Positions 7,780 to 15,058 of a stretch of 18,374 nt of DNA are shown piece after piece; position 1 is the first letter of the stretch, and each line of letters begins with the position of its first letter. Under the pieces are notes generated by a model that was not told where the DNA came from, searched no databases, and saw only the letters and a program-made list of their open reading frames with translations. Source of the DNA: Sulfurovum sp. (lineage in GTDB: Bacteria; Campylobacterota; Campylobacteria; Campylobacterales; Sulfurovaceae); assembly GCA_027038155.1 (NCBI GenBank), contig JALVXW010000342.1:1-18374 (forward strand), written 5' to 3'. A program made the translations under genes and the position numbers.

Positions 7780-9576
7780 ATGTCTTTTCGTCACTGGCTT
7801 AAAACATACGCATGGAGTATCGTTTTATTTTGTATAGGGATTGCCTATTATCTCTTGATACAAATCTCTCTAACAGATAGTACACACAATAGAGGTATGC
7901 CTAGAGGCTACAGTTTCTCTTTGCATACCTTAATTCCTCAACATGCAAAACTGCATTTACGAGCTAAAAGAAATGAGCTTTACGCTTTGGTATGTGGCAA
8001 AACAACCATAAATTTTCCTCTACGCAAGAGATTATGGTTTGAAAAAGAGAGTGAAGAGGTTACCCTTCCACTTAAAAGAGGAGAAACCTCCTGTCGCCTC
8101 TCTTTACGACAAGGGGTCACATGGTTTAAGCTTCAGGTAGAACAAAAGCTCTCGTATGTAGATTGTGCTATTTTGTCTCTTTTGTTGGGTGTGCCTTTTT
8201 ATCTATGGCTATTTAGGTTTTTGATGTTGGGGCTAACATGGCTAAAGTCCAAAAAGTTTTTGAAGCCCTTGACAATAGAGACACCCTATACGATAAAGAG
8301 CAAATGGGTGTATGGTATTTGGTCTTTGTTGGTTATAGGTATGGTAATACGTATTTTCTATTTTCATCATTTTGGCATTAGTGCTTTTCAGCACGATTGG
8401 CATGGGCATATCGCATTTATCAAGTATATACAGAGCCATTGGGAGTTACCACTAGGGAGCAAAGGACTACAGTTTCCACAACAACCTCTTTACTATCTTC
8501 TAAGTGCAGGTCTCTATACCCTAGAACGCATGTTGGGAGCAAACGATACAGAGGCTCTGTATGGTTTGGGCTATATGGCACTTTTTTGTTCTATCGTTTT
8601 TCTCTATTATGGATACAGGTTCTTTACCCAACTGACAACAAATCTTTGGGTACAAGCAGTCGCTGTAGTGTTTATCGCCTTTACTCCATCGCTTATCTAT
8701 ATGAGTGCACGCATCAACAACGATGTACTGGTCATGGCACTGAGTGCCTATACGCTTTTTTATATGGCAAAAAGTTATCACAGTGCTTTTGAAAACTATT
8801 TCTATCGCACACTTATTGGGGTCTCATTACTCTTTATCACCAAACTCTCTACACTCTCTTTTGAGGTGCTACTCTTTATGTTATTAATCCTTCTCTATCT
8901 CCGTACCGAGAGAGAAAAAGAGATAGAAAAAAAGATATTTATCTTTGGGATAGTGGGGTTATTTTTATTAGGGTTTACCCTTTTAAGAGCCTATCTTCCT
9001 ATAGAAGAGAGCTATCTTTTTGTCAATAGTAGTGCAAGATTTCCTGGACAGATGATTACCCCATTAGGGCTTGATTATTTTTCAAGTTTTCATCTACTAG
9101 AGTTGATACAGAGTGCCTATAGCTATATTTTTGGCATAGATGATATACGCTACTCATTTCTTACCTATCAGTATGGTACTCTGCTCTTTGGAGAGTTTAA
9201 TTACGGTAGCTATATAGAGCATATTGAGGGATTAAAGCCTATCATGCAGTCCCTCATTCTTTTTGGTTTGTTTAGCATTGTAGGGTTTGTAACGTATCTT
9301 GTTTTTCTCTATAGACAAACATTTTTTGAAAAGTCTCTTTTTGCTTTACTGCTTATCAATTTTATACTTATTATGAAGTTTCTTTTTACCTACCCCGTTG
9401 TATGCAACAGTGATTTTCGCTACTATGTCCCCTCTTTTTTACTTATTGCTTTTTTTATTGCCAAGGGGCTATCTTATCTGGGAAAATATACGTGGTTGAG
9501 GTATGCTTTGGGAGTGATAGTTTTACTCTTTGCTGTGAGTAGCATACTCTTTTTTGTGCTATTGCTGAGTCATTGA
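7780..9576 (+). CDS. GT39-like membrane glycosyltransferase
   Basis: A 598-residue multi-membrane protein of GT-C type. A first membrane segment (about 12-30) is followed by a soluble, charged, beta-rich domain of about 95 residues (31-127), a second segment (129-150), a third (176-196) and then the catalytic-type loop QHDWHGHIAFI with Asp206, QFPQQPLYYLL (about 231-241), and ARINNDVLVMALSAYTLFY, all typical of bacterial GT39/PMT_2-type proteins. Many further hydrophobic helices follow. The start ATG at 7780 has AAGGGGAG upstream. It is third in the operon after the GT2 gene (65-nt gap) and would use a lipid-linked sugar. The acceptor is unknown. It overlaps the convergent gene by 7 nt at the 3' end (stop TGA 9574-9576). 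Confidence 0.85.
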   Translation: MSFRHWLKTYAWSIVLFCIGIAYYLLIQISLTDSTHNRGMPRGYSFSLHTLIPQHAKLHLRAKRNELYALVCGKTTINFPLRKRLWFEKESEEVTLPLKRGETSCRLSLRQGVTWFKLQVEQKLSYVDCAILSLLLGVPFYLWLFRFLMLGLTWLKSKKFLKPLTIETPYTIKSKWVYGIWSLLVIGMVIRIFYFHHFGISAFQHDWHGHIAFIKYIQSHWELPLGSKGLQFPQQPLYYLLSAGLYTLERMLGANDTEALYGLGYMALFCSIVFLYYGYRFFTQLTTNLWVQAVAVVFIAFTPSLIYMSARINNDVLVMALSAYTLFYMAKSYHSAFENYFYRTLIGVSLLFITKLSTLSFEVLLFMLLILLYLRTEREKEIEKKIFIFGIVGLFLLGFTLLRAYLPIEESYLFVNSSARFPGQMITPLGLDYFSSFHLLELIQSAYSYIFGIDDIRYSFLTYQYGTLLFGEFNYGSYIEHIEGLKPIMQSLILFGLFSIVGFVTYLVFLYRQTFFEKSLFALLLINFILIMKFLFTYPVVCNSDFRYYVPSFLLIAFFIAKGLSYLGKYTWLRYALGVIVLLFAVSSILFFVLLLSH

Positions 9577-11912
9577 TAGATAGTAATAGACCTCAGATAG
9601 ACACCATGGCGTTTCGCTTTTTCTGTGTTGTCGGAGACAACCATATCTACCAACAGGCTATCTTGATTTTTGTCAAGTAGGCTATTAGGGATTTGAAAAG
9701 TAAGGGTTTTTAGCATAGTTTTGTAGAGAGTCACCTTTTTAAGTACGTGACCTTTTGCCAAAAGAGTCATCGTTTTGGGATGTTTTTTGGAGGCATTAAA
9801 AAGAAGATATTTTAGAGCAATACGAGAGTGAGTTTGGCTACTCTTTTGCAGATGTGGTATGTTAAGTTGCAGATGATTTGTTTTAGACCATGCTCCTTGT
9901 CTATCTTGTGGCATATACCACCCTTTGCTTAGCAGATTTTTTGAAAAGGCACTATCGTGTCTAAGCAGTATCTCTTTGTTGTAGTCAAACTGCTCTTTAA
10001 TGGCATAGAGTGTTGCCTCTAGGTTAAGGTGACGCACAACAGATGCTTCGAGTCTATTGTGGTGATGGTTTACGTCCTCCTTGTGCACCCCATAGTGCTC
10101 TCTCCATGAGATAGGTAGAGAAATACTGCCAAGTACTTTAAAGCGTGCAGTATCAAGTAGGCAAGGTTTTTGGGCAACACAAAGAAGGTAGCTACTTTGG
10201 TGTTGTTGCATCTGTGTGAGTGTTTTATTGAGCTTGTCTGGAGGAGATTTTTGGTACGTTGCCACCTTAATGCCACTCATAGGAAAACTTCTGTAGGTAA
10301 GCTCTCTAAAATCATAGCTACGGTTGTGGTGTAGGTCATAGTGTATCGTACTGTCGTAAAGAATGGTAAGTGGGGCATGGTGAATATGCTCTTTTATCCA
10401 AGGTATCAGTTTATGAGAGTGGGCAAGATGAGACTCTTTTGTAACAATGGTGTAGAGGGTAGAGGTGCTTGCAAACAGTATAAATACGGTTCCTGTCAAA
10501 ACAAAAGAGAGCGCACTTTGTTTGATAGAAGGAAAATAGATTGAAATTCTCTGTTGTATCTTCTGAAGCAGTAGGGCTAGGGCTAAAAAATGTACAAGCA
10601 TCAGTGCAGAGAAGTAGTAACGTCCCCAGTACAAAAACATCTCATTGACATCTTTGGGGTGTACGCTTTGCATCACAAAAGGGAGTGTAAGGAGCGTATA
10701 AAATACAAGAATGAGTAACGCATTTCTCTCTCCTTGAAACGCTTGAACATAGAGCAAAACAAGCCCAAAAACGATGAGTATCGTAAGGGGAAGCCCAAAG
10801 TTCTCTAGGGCAAAACTAAGTTCATTGAGTAGAAGAAAATGCCCAAATCCTAAAGCGTGTTTAAAAAGTAGCGTATGTGCAAGTGCTGCTTTTTTGATGC
10901 TATAGAGATAGGCTACCGAGACTTTTAAAAAGAGTAAAAAGAGTGTACTCCATAAGGGAAACCTAAAGGAAGAAAAAACATTTTTAAACTGATGCAATAC
11001 AAAAACAACAACTATCATCAACGCAGATAGACTATATAAAATGCCCATCAGTAGGGTTTCACTCACATGTGGAATAAGCCTTGCGTACTGCCATGTAAGC
11101 AGGTAGGTTGGACGCAAACCTAAAGTGTAGTGTATAGAAAGTGTTAAAGCAACGATACTTGAGAGTATCAGCAGTGCAACGTTTAACTGTTGGTATCTCC
11201 AGTAGTGATAGAGGGAGACAAAAAAGACTAAGCCATACAATAAAGAGGCTTCACCCCTTGTAAAAGGAGCAACAATCATGAGTAGATAAAGACCCAGAAG
11301 AGCTATTTTGTTTGGTGTTTTGTTTTGCAAAAGTTGCGTAGCAAGAAAGATAAATATAAGCAACTCTAACTGCCAAATGGGTTCAGAAAACATGCTTTTA
11401 GAGAACCAAATATCTAAAGGCAAAGAGAGAAAGAGAAGCACCATGGCTAGACTAACCCATAGAGAGAAAGAGAATTTTCTTAATAATAAGTAGAGTATCG
11501 GTATCGTTGCACTATAGAGTAGCACCATTATCACAGCGGCGTAGGTCTGTCCAAAGAGTACAAAACCTACGGCTGCAATGCTGGCAGTAAGGGGTAGAAA
11601 AAATCCCAAATCCCCACCATGAATCACCTCATTGATTCCTGCCAAATAGTAATCTGAAGCATCAGAGATAAAGAGGTCAAAGTGGTGAAACCAAAAACGC
11701 TGATAGCCATAAATAGCTAAGGTAGTGACAAGAAGTAGCAACGAGAGCATCACACTTTTACTCTCTTTTTTTAACGCATAAAACATTGTTGTAAAGAGCC
11801 AAACGATACCCAAAAAGAGTACAGAAGCCGAGAAAAAATAGAGAAAAGAGATATGCGTGTAGTAGGCGATTACACTTACAATAAACCCCAAAAGTAAAAA
11901 AATAATACCCAT
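9570..11912 (-). CDS. Large GT-C-like membrane protein with long soluble C-terminal domain
   Basis: From ATG 11912 the product has 780 residues. About 490 residues are mostly membrane helices, then about 290 residues are soluble and predicted extracytoplasmic. The loop after the third membrane segment carries FISDASDYYLAGINEV with Asp84 and Asp87, followed by PLTASIAAVGFVLFG and later IWFSKSMFSEP, as in glycosyltransferase 39-type and related GT-C proteins. I do not recognise the C-terminal domain. A longer reading from GTG 11936 is in frame, but AGGAGG (about 11924-11929 on the complement) stands 11 nt before ATG 11912, and the upstream gene ends one base before this ATG, so the ATG is preferred. 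It is last in a four-gene operon and overlaps the opposite glycosyltransferase operon by 7 nt. Confidence 0.78.
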   Translation of the reverse strand: MGIIFLLLGFIVSVIAYYTHISFLYFFSASVLFLGIVWLFTTMFYALKKESKSVMLSLLLLVTTLAIYGYQRFWFHHFDLFISDASDYYLAGINEVIHGGDLGFFLPLTASIAAVGFVLFGQTYAAVIMVLLYSATIPILYLLLRKFSFSLWVSLAMVLLFLSLPLDIWFSKSMFSEPIWQLELLIFIFLATQLLQNKTPNKIALLGLYLLMIVAPFTRGEASLLYGLVFFVSLYHYWRYQQLNVALLILSSIVALTLSIHYTLGLRPTYLLTWQYARLIPHVSETLLMGILYSLSALMIVVVFVLHQFKNVFSSFRFPLWSTLFLLFLKVSVAYLYSIKKAALAHTLLFKHALGFGHFLLLNELSFALENFGLPLTILIVFGLVLLYVQAFQGERNALLILVFYTLLTLPFVMQSVHPKDVNEMFLYWGRYYFSALMLVHFLALALLLQKIQQRISIYFPSIKQSALSFVLTGTVFILFASTSTLYTIVTKESHLAHSHKLIPWIKEHIHHAPLTILYDSTIHYDLHHNRSYDFRELTYRSFPMSGIKVATYQKSPPDKLNKTLTQMQQHQSSYLLCVAQKPCLLDTARFKVLGSISLPISWREHYGVHKEDVNHHHNRLEASVVRHLNLEATLYAIKEQFDYNKEILLRHDSAFSKNLLSKGWYMPQDRQGAWSKTNHLQLNIPHLQKSSQTHSRIALKYLLFNASKKHPKTMTLLAKGHVLKKVTLYKTMLKTLTFQIPNSLLDKNQDSLLVDMVVSDNTEKAKRHGVYLRSITIYQ

Positions 11913-11913
11913 G

Positions 11914-12189
11914 CTAATGACACCCTCCTGAACCACAGCAACTTTTAGGGTTATCTACGGCAAAGCTATTGGTGTAGCCACAGGCACTGCATTCAAAAGT
12001 AAGGAGTTGTGGACCAGAACAGCCACTTGAACGCTGATCGATGAGCTCAATACCCTCTTGTTTGCAAGCGGGGCAAAAGCCCCTATGAATAGTTTTGAGC
12101 TCCTCTCTTTTCTCTTTAAGGTAATAGATATAAACCAGCACAGAGCCAATAAGCACAATCAATAAAAAAGCCAAGAGGTAATAATCCAT
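11914..12189 (-). CDS. Small membrane-anchored zinc-ribbon protein
   Basis: A 91-residue protein with an N-terminal membrane helix (about 3-23), a basic stretch, then CPAC (39-42) and CSAC (67-70), which together would form a four-Cys zinc ribbon facing the cytoplasm. Cys57 lies between them and the protein ends in a Cys/Gly-rich tail (CC at 84-85, Cys90, His91). The ribosome binding site AGGAGG lies 4 nt before the ATG and overlaps the stop of the upstream metallopeptidase gene. Its own last codons contain the AGGAGG used by the next gene, so translation of the three genes is probably coupled. Function unknown; the zinc ribbon is an inference from Cys spacing. Confidence 0.8.
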   Translation of the reverse strand: MDYYLLAFLLIVLIGSVLVYIYYLKEKREELKTIHRGFCPACKQEGIELIDQRSSGCSGPQLLTFECSACGYTNSFAVDNPKSCCGSGGCH

Positions 12190-12197
12190 CTCTCCTC

Positions 12198-12866
12198 CTA
12201 ATAGGTAGTATATTTTTTAAGTTCAGCTATCTCTGTTTTGTATGTAGGCAGATAGTGGTGTACTGTATCCCAAAATGCTTTTTGGTGATGCTTATGTGTG
12301 ATGTGTGTGAGCTCGTGTACAACGATATATTCTATCACAGATAAAGGAAGTTTCATCATCATGGTGTTGAAGCTTAGCCGATTGGTACTAGAACAACTTC
12401 CCCATTGACGTTTGGTTTTTCTAAAATGAACAGCCGAAAACTCTACCTGCATGATGTGTGCCCACTTCTCTACAAGGGGCAAAATGGTCTCTTTGGCAGT
12501 TTTTTTATAGAAGTTGTCAATATGTTTTTGAAAAAGTGGAGGATGAAAGGCATGATAATGCACTATAAAAGTGTTGCCATCAAAAAGAAGTTGGGTCTCT
12601 TTTTTTTCATGTTTAACAAGCTCTATAGGATAAGCTTTGCCCAGGTAGTAGAGTCTCTCTTTGCCACAAAAGCGTAATATTTTCCCCTTTTTTCTCAGAT
12701 ATTTCTCTTTTGATTTTGTGATCCATGCAGCTTTTTTAAGAAGAAGTTTTTCAATAGAAGCGTGAGAGATTTTAGGCGATTTGACAACAAGTTGCCCCTC
12801 ATCGTCAAAACTCAAATAGATGTGTTTAAGCTTGGGATTGACTATATGGGTATAGGAGGGAAGCAT
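12198..12866 (-). CDS. YgjP-type (DUF45) zinc metallopeptidase
   Basis: A 222-residue protein of the YgjP/SprT-like metallopeptidase group (DUF45). The zinc site is clear: HELTH at 184-188 with a third ligand probably His194 (as in E. coli YgjP, where a His follows at the same distance). The family motif KRQWGSC (152-158) and SFNTMMMKLP are also present. No signal peptide or membrane helix is seen, so it should be cytoplasmic. The ATG at 12866 is the first possible start, because an in-frame TGA lies 12 nt upstream, but it has no visible Shine-Dalgarno site, which suggests translation coupled to the lipoprotein gene ending 16 nt earlier. Substrates of this family are not well defined. Confidence 0.9.
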   Translation of the reverse strand: MLPSYTHIVNPKLKHIYLSFDDEGQLVVKSPKISHASIEKLLLKKAAWITKSKEKYLRKKGKILRFCGKERLYYLGKAYPIELVKHEKKETQLLFDGNTFIVHYHAFHPPLFQKHIDNFYKKTAKETILPLVEKWAHIMQVEFSAVHFRKTKRQWGSCSSTNRLSFNTMMMKLPLSVIEYIVVHELTHITHKHHQKAFWDTVHHYLPTYKTEIAELKKYTTY

Positions 12867-12882
12867 AGGTGTGCATCAAAAA

Positions 12883-13323
12883 TTAATTTATAATTCGACC
12901 ATGGTCAAACATCACTTCTTCATTGACTGAGCCATCTTTATTGAATGTTTTTGCTACGCCATGTTTGACATCACCTACACATGTGTAACTAATCATGACA
13001 TCTCCATTGGGATAGTAAACATACTGTTTACCCTCTTTTTTGCCATTAATATAGGTATATTTCCAAATTACGCGACCTTTGTTGTCAAAGCCTGTCTCAA
13101 TACCATCTTTTACTCCATGATGGATAGGCACAGTGGAGGTTAATTCTCCATCATATCCATAGGTTTTTAGAAGACCATTTTGTCCCGTATTGTCATCTAA
13201 AATAAATTCAGTATGCAGCTGCCCTCCAGTAAAATATGTTTTTTTTATAGTTTTTCCTGTAAAATTAGGTGAGCTACAGCCTATTGCAAGTAGTGCAAAA
13301 AGTAGTAAAGTAAATTGTTTCAT
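12883..13323 (-). CDS. MORN-repeat lipoprotein
   Basis: A 146-residue predicted lipoprotein. The signal peptide ends in a lipobox, LLAIGC, with lipidated Cys16. The mature part holds repeated short units of the MORN_2 type, each with an aromatic-Gly pattern (for example KTYGYDGELTS, KYTYINGKKEGKQYVYYPNG, GVAKTFNKDGS). Such repeats form beta-hairpin ribbons and are often found in bacterial surface lipoproteins of unknown function. AAGG stands about 8 nt before the ATG. It is the first gene of a - strand operon with the metallopeptidase, zinc-ribbon and GT-C genes. The promoter region contains a 15-bp palindrome. Confidence 0.85.
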   Translation of the reverse strand: MKQFTLLLFALLAIGCSSPNFTGKTIKKTYFTGGQLHTEFILDDNTGQNGLLKTYGYDGELTSTVPIHHGVKDGIETGFDNKGRVIWKYTYINGKKEGKQYVYYPNGDVMISYTCVGDVKHGVAKTFNKDGSVNEEVMFDHGRIIN

Positions 13324-13347
13324 AAAATCTTACCTTGTGTGTATTAT

Positions 13348-13362
13348 TTGTATAGTATACAA
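13348..13362. promoter_or_regulatory. TTGTATA-N-TATACAA palindrome in a divergent promoter region
   Basis: A perfect inverted repeat with a one-base centre, located 25 bp upstream of the MORN lipoprotein start. It includes TATACT on the - strand, a likely -10 box for the lipoprotein operon, and TACAAT (13358-13363) on the + strand, which lies 17 nt from TTGTGT (13335-13340). A second half site, TTGTATAC, occurs at 13401-13408. It could be an operator, or simply two overlapping -10 boxes facing opposite ways. Confidence 0.45.
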
Positions 13363-13387
13363 TAAAAAATCTTTTAAGGGCTAATCT

Positions 13388-13501
13388 ATGGGTCAAATTA
13401 TTGTATACTTTTTATTATCCCAAATGATGAATAGGATTGCCAAAATTAGTGATAGTGCTTGCAGTGCGGGTGTTTGCAAAGAATTGAAGGTTAACCCTTA
13501 A
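13388..13501 (+). CDS. Possible small protein of 37 residues
   Basis: A short open frame starting at ATG 13388 with AAGGG seven bases upstream, preceded by a plausible promoter (TTGTGT 13335-13340, 17 nt, TACAAT 13358-13363). The product starts with a short hydrophobic stretch (IIVYFLLSQMM) and has a CSAGVC pair of cysteines near the end. I do not recognise it. The signal for translation is better than for several real genes here, but the frame is short enough to arise by chance. Confidence 0.35.
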   Translation: MGQIIVYFLLSQMMNRIAKISDSACSAGVCKELKVNP

Positions 13502-13604
13502 GTTAATCGATGATTATTTGTAAATGCCCACGGTGCAATGACTTTTGCTGGTTTGGTAATTTCTATTGCATAATTTGGGATTATATTGAGACGGGGGTAA
13601 AGTA

Positions 13605-14018
13605 ATGGATAAAAGTTTTTTTGTCTTTTTGGTTATTGGTATAGCATTTTTATATGTGGTTACAACATTTGTTGGAGATCTTCAAAAAGAGGATGATAAG
13701 GCGTATCAATATAGTCAACAACAAGCTGCAAAATATGCAAAATATAAAACGGTTGACAGTGTAGGGCAAGCAGTGATAGATGTATCAGAGGCTTCAGATG
13801 CTATGCAAATTGAGGTATGGAATCACTCTGAGTTGAAAGATGAATTTATAAAATTATTTCCCAATTTTGAAGAGATGCGATTTTTTATCAGAGATCGCAT
13901 TGTTGGCAAGGGGCTGCAAGATAAATTATTGAAATTGGTTGCTGAAGTAGAAGATGGTGTGGTATCTGGTGCAATGAGTGTTAAGCAGGCAAAGATAAAA
14001 CTGGGCCTACTCAAATAG
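13605..14018 (+). CDS. Membrane-anchored protein of unknown function
   Basis: A 137-residue protein with one N-terminal membrane helix (about 5-24, FFVFLVIGIAFLYVVTTF), followed by a Gln/Ala/Lys-rich probable helix (QYSQQQAAKYAKYKT) and a mostly helical, charged soluble domain. The N-terminal part lacks basic residues beyond Lys3, and the soluble domain may face the periplasm. No catalytic motif is seen. A weak promoter (TTGCTG 13545-13550, 18 nt, CATAAT 13569-13574) lies upstream; the ribosome binding site is poor (GGGGTAAAG). It ends one base before the end of the convergent OmpA lipoprotein gene. I believe similar hypothetical proteins exist in Campylobacterota, but cannot verify it. Confidence 0.75.
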   Translation: MDKSFFVFLVIGIAFLYVVTTFVGDLQKEDDKAYQYSQQQAAKYAKYKTVDSVGQAVIDVSEASDAMQIEVWNHSELKDEFIKLFPNFEEMRFFIRDRIVGKGLQDKLLKLVAEVEDGVVSGAMSVKQAKIKLGLLK

Positions 14019-14019
14019 A

Positions 14020-14730
14020 TTATTGACAAGGGTCTGACATATAGTGAGCATCTGCATAGAGATAGACCTCTACACGACGGTTGAGTGCTTTATTTCGTGC
14101 CGAATTATTTGGTGCGATAGCTTTTGCATAGGCACATCCTTTTATTTTAGGGTATCTACTGACTGCCAAAATATTGGCTACAGTACGTGCCCTTCTTTCT
14201 GATAAACTTTTGTTGTAGGCATAGCCTCCTGTATTATCTGTAAAACCTGCTACGCCAACAACACTTTGAGGATATTGACGTAAAAGTTGTGCAAGTCTAT
14301 TTACTTTGTGTTTGGCACTCCCCTGCAAATAGGCAGAATCGCTAGCAAACATCATTGGGTCTCTAAACATAATTTTAACATAGGTAGGTGTTTTAGACAC
14401 AAGAAGCGTATTGTTTGGATCCAGTGTGGCAAGGGGGTCATTGTTGACCCCTGTGCCCAATGCACGTGCTACAGCATTGGCTTGTTCATCTAAGCTATAC
14501 CCTATAGCCCCACCCGCGGTAGCACCCAAAAGACCACCGATAAGGGCTCTTCTGCCTTTGTGATGCCCTTTTGTGTTGTATCCAAGAAGTGCTCCTGCAA
14601 GTGCTCCTGTTGCAATACCTGTTTTTGTACGATTATAGGTGTTGTCCTCTACAAGTCCTGGCTGATTGTAACATCCAGCCAGCATAAATAGAGCTACAGT
14701 TGATGTTATGAGAGTATGGTGTAGTTTCAT
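14020..14730 (-). CDS. OmpA-family lipoprotein with glycine zipper
   Basis: From ATG 14730 the product has 236 residues. A signal peptide ends in the lipobox MLAGC (Cys20). Next comes a glycine-zipper region (about 38-77, GIATGALAGALLG ... GGLLGATAGGAIG), then a C-terminal OmpA domain that should bind peptidoglycan: GFTDNTGG (162-169), NKSLSERRARTVANIL (173-188) and NRRVEVYL (217-224). The organisation resembles YiaD-type lipoproteins. A longer reading from 14787 exists but would place 19 residues before the signal peptide and lacks the AAGGAG that stands before ATG 14730. It follows the small glycine-zipper lipoprotein gene by 10 nt, whose stop codon overlaps this ribosome binding site. Two extra cysteines (199, 235) could form a disulfide. 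Confidence 0.9.
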   Translation of the reverse strand: MKLHHTLITSTVALFMLAGCYNQPGLVEDNTYNRTKTGIATGALAGALLGYNTKGHHKGRRALIGGLLGATAGGAIGYSLDEQANAVARALGTGVNNDPLATLDPNNTLLVSKTPTYVKIMFRDPMMFASDSAYLQGSAKHKVNRLAQLLRQYPQSVVGVAGFTDNTGGYAYNKSLSERRARTVANILAVSRYPKIKGCAYAKAIAPNNSARNKALNRRVEVYLYADAHYMSDPCQ

Positions 14731-14740
14731 TATGGTCTCC

Positions 14741-15013
14741 TTATTGCCATCCGCCAGTTGTTGCACGGGGCTCTGTTGTGTTATCAATTTCGTTTCCTAT
14801 CGCTCCACCTGCGGCAGCACCCAAAAGAGCTCCTATGGCGGCACGTTGCCCTTTATGATGACCCGTGGTGTTGTATCCTACAACAGCACCAAGCAGTGCT
14901 CCTGATGTGGCACCTACTTGTGTACCGCTTTGCGGACTCTCTCCTGCGCATCCGCTCAAAAACAAAAGAGCAAAAAGAGAAGAGAGCACTCCTATAGATA
15001 ATTTTCTTTTCAT
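14741..15013 (-). CDS. Small glycine-zipper lipoprotein
   Basis: From ATG 15013 the product has 90 residues: a signal peptide with the lipobox LFLSGC (Cys22), then a glycine-zipper domain (about 33-75) with GATSGALLGAVVGYNT, HHKGQRAAIGALLG and AAGGAIG. AAGGAT stands 8 nt before this ATG, so the in-frame ATG at 15049 is rejected. It belongs to the glycine-zipper lipoprotein group (Gly-zipper_2/YMGG type), whose members sit in the outer membrane. The segment from ALLG through AIG is very close to that of the downstream OmpA lipoprotein, so the two probably arose by partial duplication. First gene of a two-gene operon. Confidence 0.88.
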   Translation of the reverse strand: MKRKLSIGVLSSLFALLFLSGCAGESPQSGTQVGATSGALLGAVVGYNTTGHHKGQRAAIGALLGAAAGGAIGNEIDNTTEPRATTGGWQ

Positions 15014-15039
15014 GGGTTTAATCCTTAATATTTTTTTGT

Positions 15040-15048
15040 AGTATAGCA
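15040..15048 (-). promoter_or_regulatory. Extended -10 promoter of the lipoprotein operon
   Basis: TGCTATACT on the - strand, 26 nt before the start of the small lipoprotein, is an extended -10 box (TGN followed by TATACT). No clear -35 is seen. The same nine bases occur before the pseudouridine synthase gene. Confidence 0.5.
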
Positions 15049-15058
15049 TAGAAATGTG

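Noticed and set aside
8397..8792. 131-codon + strand frame within the second GT39 gene
   Set aside because: Shadow of the 598-residue frame; its product is Ser/Tyr/Arg-rich without domain features.
11913..11936. GTG start at 11936 for the large GT-C-like gene
   Set aside because: It would overlap the preceding gene by 23 nt and has no ribosome binding site, whereas ATG 11912 follows AGGAGG and the upstream stop codon.
14731..14787. Longer start for the OmpA lipoprotein
   Set aside because: It would put 19 polar residues before a clean lipoprotein signal peptide and overlap the upstream gene; AAGGAG precedes ATG 14730.
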